From: Deltaproteobacteria bacterium
GTDB taxonomy: Bacteria; Desulfobacterota; JAENJC01
Assembly (NCBI GenBank): GCA_016208525.1
Contig: JACQYJ010000096.1
Span: 1-9,044 of the forward strand
Direction: 5' to 3'
Length of the DNA: 9,044 nucleotides
Part shown: piece by piece, positions 7,578-9,044 of the stretch
Layout of the letters: each line of letters begins with the position of its first letter
Numbering within the stretch: position 1 is the first letter of the stretch
Notes under the pieces: generated by a model
Database searches by the model: none
What the model was told of the DNA's origin: nothing
What the model saw: only the letters and a program-made list of their open reading frames with translations
Program-made: the position numbers and the translations under genes

Positions 7578-7636
7578 TGTGATCTTCTCGAAGATAATGT
7601 TTTGGGTGCTAACTGCTTTAAATAAGTCGTCAGTTA

Positions 7637-7665
7637 ATTATCTGCAACAGTCGCAGACATTGCAA
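7637..7665 (-). promoter_or_regulatory. Possible glnD promoter
   Basis: On the minus strand TTGCAA (7665-7660; 4 of 6 consensus), a 17-bp spacer, then GATAAT (7642-7637; 5 of 6). This gives a leader of about 50 bases before the TTG start of glnD. The leader includes an inverted repeat TAACTG/CAGTTA at 7610-7615 and 7631-7636. No sigma54-type GG-N10-GC site was evident. Confidence 0.45.
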
Positions 7666-7695
7666 GTCTTTTTTCAAAAGCATACAATTGCCACC

Positions 7696-7724
7696 TTGAC
7701 AGACATATAACATTCAGGTATCCT
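7696..7724 (+). promoter_or_regulatory. vapBC promoter
   Basis: TTGACA (7696-7701; consensus), a 17-bp spacer, then TATCCT (7719-7724; 4 of 6). The predicted transcription start is near 7731, giving a leader of about 12 bases that holds the AAGGAG ribosome-binding site of vapB. Confidence 0.6.
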
Positions 7725-7736
7725 TATGCATAAGGA
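7721..7736. promoter_or_regulatory. 16-bp perfect palindrome, likely VapB operator
   Basis: TCCTTATGCATAAGGA is a perfect inverted repeat centred on ATGCAT. It covers the end of the -10 element, the transcription start and the ribosome-binding site of vapB. Type II antitoxins with a ribbon-helix-helix fold bind palindromes at their own promoters, so this is the expected place and shape for an autoregulatory operator. Binding itself is inferred. Confidence 0.6.
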
Positions 7737-7737
7737 G
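7732..7737 (+). promoter_or_regulatory. Ribosome-binding site that fixes the vapB start
   Basis: AAGGAG lies five bases before the ATG at 7743. A GTG at 7737 in the same frame would begin inside this site, so it is unlikely to be the start. Confidence 0.75.
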
Positions 7738-7742
7738 TGGAT

Positions 7743-7946
7743 ATGAGAACAACTATTGAGATAAATTCCAGGCTTTTCAACGAGGCGATGAGGCTTACAA
7801 AGGCCCGGACAAAGAGGGAGCTTGTGGAGCTGTCTCTTGAAGAAATAATACGCAGAAAAAAGGTAGAGAGGCTTATTGATATGTTCGGGAAATTCCCCCT
7901 TGACCTTACATCCGAAAACCTCTCAAAGATGAGGGAAGAGGAATAG
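7743..7946 (+). CDS. vapB: VapB-type ribbon-helix-helix antitoxin
   Basis: A 67-residue antitoxin of the VapB family (the MRTTI-start group). The N-terminus MRTTIEIN forms the DNA-contacting beta strand. Helices at ~9-19 and ~23-39 (TKRELVELSLEEIIRRK) complete the ribbon-helix-helix dimer. The C-terminal half (~40-67, GKFPLDLTSENLSKMREEE) would be the toxin-neutralising tail. It is directly followed by vapC (TAG stop and ATG adjacent), the usual antitoxin-first order. VapB binds VapC, blocks its RNase activity and represses the operon; the palindrome at 7721-7736 is the likely target. The ATG is preferred over the GTG six bases upstream because of the Shine-Dalgarno position. Confidence 0.88.
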   Translation: MRTTIEINSRLFNEAMRLTKARTKRELVELSLEEIIRRKKVERLIDMFGKFPLDLTSENLSKMREEE

Positions 7947-8333
7947 ATGGTATTGATAGACACATCGGCATGGATCCATGCCCTCAGGCCGGACGGTAAC
8001 AAGGAGATCAGGGAGAAGGTTCGGCACTGCGTTGCCGAAGGGATCGCCGCAACCACAGAGATGATTGTTTTGGAGCTATTGAAAGGTGCTACATCGGACA
8101 AGGATTACTCGAATTTAAAGGAATCGCTTTACGCTCTTGACAGGCTCGAAGCCACAAAGGACGTGTGGGAAAATGCCTTTAACCTTTCCCTGGAGCTTAA
8201 AAAGAAAGGTGTGGCGATACCTGCCACAGACCTTCTTATCTCGGCTGTTGCCCTTCATTATGACTGTAAACTGCTTCACAATGATAAACACTTCAGCCTC
8301 GTCGCAAAGAAAAGTGGATTAAGAGAAGCTTAA
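7947..8333 (+). CDS. vapC: VapC-type PIN-domain ribonuclease toxin
   Basis: A 128-residue PIN-domain protein, typical in length for VapC toxins, which are Mg-dependent endoribonucleases that often cut initiator tRNA or 23S rRNA loops. The four acidic metal ligands are all present: D5 (VLIDTSAW), E43 (VLELLKG), D95 (IPATDLLI) and D113 (HNDKHF). The toxin is therefore expected to be active. The target cannot be told from sequence. Its ATG follows the vapB stop with no gap, so translation is coupled to the antitoxin. The stop (8331-8333) is one base from the GTG of the truncated hydrolase downstream. Confidence 0.92.
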   Translation: MVLIDTSAWIHALRPDGNKEIREKVRHCVAEGIAATTEMIVLELLKGATSDKDYSNLKESLYALDRLEATKDVWENAFNLSLELKKKGVAIPATDLLISAVALHYDCKLLHNDKHFSLVAKKSGLREA

Positions 8334-8334
8334 A

Positions 8335-8838
8335 GTGCCAATAACTCCCCGTAACATAATCAATACCGCATCTATCCAGTTCGATAGAAAAATCCACCTC
8401 TTTACCCCTATGAAGGAAGATTTCTTCCTGAAGGCTGGAAACGAGCCGCTGCTTTGCAATACGTCTGTTGGTAGAATCGGCGTCCTTATCTGCTATGATG
8501 TAAGATTCCCTGAGCTTGCGAGGAGACTGACACTTGATGGGGCTGATATCCTGGTAATCCCGGCTGAATGGCCACATCCGAGGCTTGACCACTGGAGGAC
8601 TCTTTTAAAGGCAAGGGCCATTGAGAACCAGCTATTCGTCATAGCAGCCAACAGGTGCGGGAAGCAGGGTATGGTCAGGTTCTGCGGAAATTCTATGATT
8701 GTAAACCCCTGGGGAGAGGTAATCAGTGAGGCAGGAGAAAGAGAAGAGACGATAACTGCTGATATAGATTTAAATCTTGTGGCAAGATACAGGGAAGATA
8801 TGTCTGCATTAAAGGGGAGGAGGCCGGAAGTGTATTAA
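8335..8838 (+). CDS. Carbon-nitrogen hydrolase (MtnU/omega-amidase-like), N-terminally truncated, probable pseudogene
   Basis: A 167-residue product against about 260-280 for the family. Homology starts at about residue 17 and covers the C-terminal two thirds: DRKIHLF with catalytic K19, GRIGVLICYDVRFPELARR with nucleophile C53, the PAEWPHPRLDHW block, LLKARAIENQLFVIAANRCG, and NPWGEV at 124-129. Full-length relatives hydrolyse amides such as 2-oxoglutaramate with a Glu-Lys-Cys triad. The first ~100 residues, carrying the catalytic Glu, are absent, so the product is very probably inactive. An in-frame TAA at 8320-8322 and a GTG at 8335 with GAGAAG in front define the open frame. Residues 1-16 include NTAS, which may be a relic of the NTA motif found before the Lys block. 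The gene lies one base after vapC, as if vapBC replaced its 5' part. It might still be co-translated. Confidence 0.8.
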   Translation: MPITPRNIINTASIQFDRKIHLFTPMKEDFFLKAGNEPLLCNTSVGRIGVLICYDVRFPELARRLTLDGADILVIPAEWPHPRLDHWRTLLKARAIENQLFVIAANRCGKQGMVRFCGNSMIVNPWGEVISEAGEREETITADIDLNLVARYREDMSALKGRRPEVY

Positions 8839-8880
8839 CCTATGAGCCTCTTGCAAAAGTCCCCTTTTGTGTCATTCCGA

Positions 8881-8908
8881 ACGTGAGACGTGAGACGTAA
8901 GACGTGAG
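8881..8908 (+). repeat. Four tandem copies of a 7-bp unit
   Basis: ACGTGAG is repeated four times without gaps; the third copy is ACGTAAG. It lies inside the MITE-like element, between the left inverted repeats and the double hairpin, and may vary in copy number between strains. Confidence 0.85.
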
Positions 8909-8910
8909 TT

Positions 8911-8960
8911 GTAGAAACATGGCTTCAGCCATGTTAACAGGTCTGAAGACCTGTTTCTAC
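8911..8960. repeat. Perfect double hairpin (three-way junction) in the MITE-like element
   Basis: An outer stem GTAGA (8911-8915) pairs with TCTAC (8956-8960). It encloses two adjoining perfect 8-bp hairpins with 4-base loops: AACATGGC-TTCA-GCCATGTT (8916-8935) and AACAGGTC-TGAA-GACCTGTT (8936-8955). No unpaired base separates the stems. It could act as a cruciform, as a structured RNA or as a transcription stop for the vapBC transcript. Confidence 0.85.
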
Positions 8961-9044
8961 GGGACAAAAAATCCCCGGCTGAAGTTAACTCCCGCTGGTC
9001 GAAATGACAAAACTGCGTTTATTAGAGTTTTGCAAGAGCCTCTT

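Larger units (their letters stand above)
8844..9042. mobile_element. MITE-like non-coding element with terminal inverted repeats
   Basis: GAGCCTCTTGCAAAA (8844-8858) faces TTTTGCAAGAGCCTC (9028-9042) as an inverted repeat with 14 of 15 matches. A second nested pair, TGTCATTCCGA (8870-8880) and TCGAAATGACA (8999-9009), matches at 10 of 11. The ~200-bp interior has no convincing gene but holds a tandem heptamer and a double hairpin. Short length, terminal inverted repeats and lack of a transposase fit a MITE or large REP-like element. It starts six bases after the hydrolase stop, and its right end may continue past the window. Confidence 0.6.

Noticed and set aside
7737..7742. GTG at 7737 as the vapB start
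   Set aside because: It overlaps the Shine-Dalgarno AAGGAG, whereas the ATG at 7743 is correctly spaced and gives the canonical MRTTI start.
7724..8101. 125-residue minus-strand reading frame over vapBC
   Set aside because: It is antisense to vapB and vapC, which have full family motifs and proper start signals.
8293..8592. 99-residue minus-strand reading frame across the vapC-hydrolase junction
   Set aside because: No motif or ribosome-binding site, and it is antisense to the conserved hydrolase core.
8881..8960. CRISPR-like array
   Set aside because: The tandem units are 7 bp with no spacers, and the hairpins are adjacent, different sequences; no cas genes are present.

Overview
This is a bacterial chromosomal fragment, probably from an uncultured or environmental lineage. 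Three things suggest Nitrospirota or a deltaproteobacterial (Desulfobacterota) type: HD-GYP proteins carrying receiver and DUF4388 (PATAN) modules, a HEAT-repeat protein beside them, and codon use rich in AGG/AGA and ATA at intermediate GC. The assignment is an inference of moderate to low confidence. No rRNA, tRNA or CRISPR array was seen.

Layout. Positions 1-2807 (minus strand) are an operon of two genes whose products share the same N-terminal domain: a HEAT-repeat protein, broken by one or more frameshifts, and an HD-GYP protein that runs off the left edge. Positions 2808-3164 are a divergent control region with an outward-facing sigma70-type promoter at each end and an inverted pair of 'CACAGAG' palindromic repeats between them. 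Both promoters sit so close to the start codons that the mRNAs should be nearly leaderless. Positions 3165-4847 (plus) encode a four-module protein: pseudo-receiver, HD-GYP, second receiver and DUF4388. It has lost the receiver phospho-acceptor Asp and the HD histidine. A long hairpin lies between this gene and the convergent glnD (4914-7577, minus), which encodes the bifunctional PII uridylyltransferase/uridylyl-removing enzyme with all expected domains.

Positions 7578-7742 are a second divergent control region, with a likely glnD promoter and a vapBC promoter. A perfect 16-bp palindrome overlaps the vapBC -10 element and ribosome-binding site and is a good candidate for the toxin-antitoxin operator. 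vapB (7743-7946) and vapC (7947-8333) follow with no gap. One base later comes the C-terminal part of a carbon-nitrogen hydrolase (MtnU/omega-amidase-like) that lacks its first ~100 residues. The window ends in a ~200-bp MITE-like element with terminal inverted repeats, a 7-bp tandem repeat and a perfect double hairpin.

The left half looks like a regulatory locus for c-di-GMP or related HD-GYP signalling, and glnD is the core nitrogen-sensing enzyme. The right end (vapBC, truncated hydrolase, MITE-like repeat) looks like a site of insertion and decay. No plainly new defence or metabolic system is evident. The most interesting signals are the matched leaderless promoters, the duplicated N-terminal domain, the degenerate HD-GYP protein, the vapBC operator and the structured repeat element.
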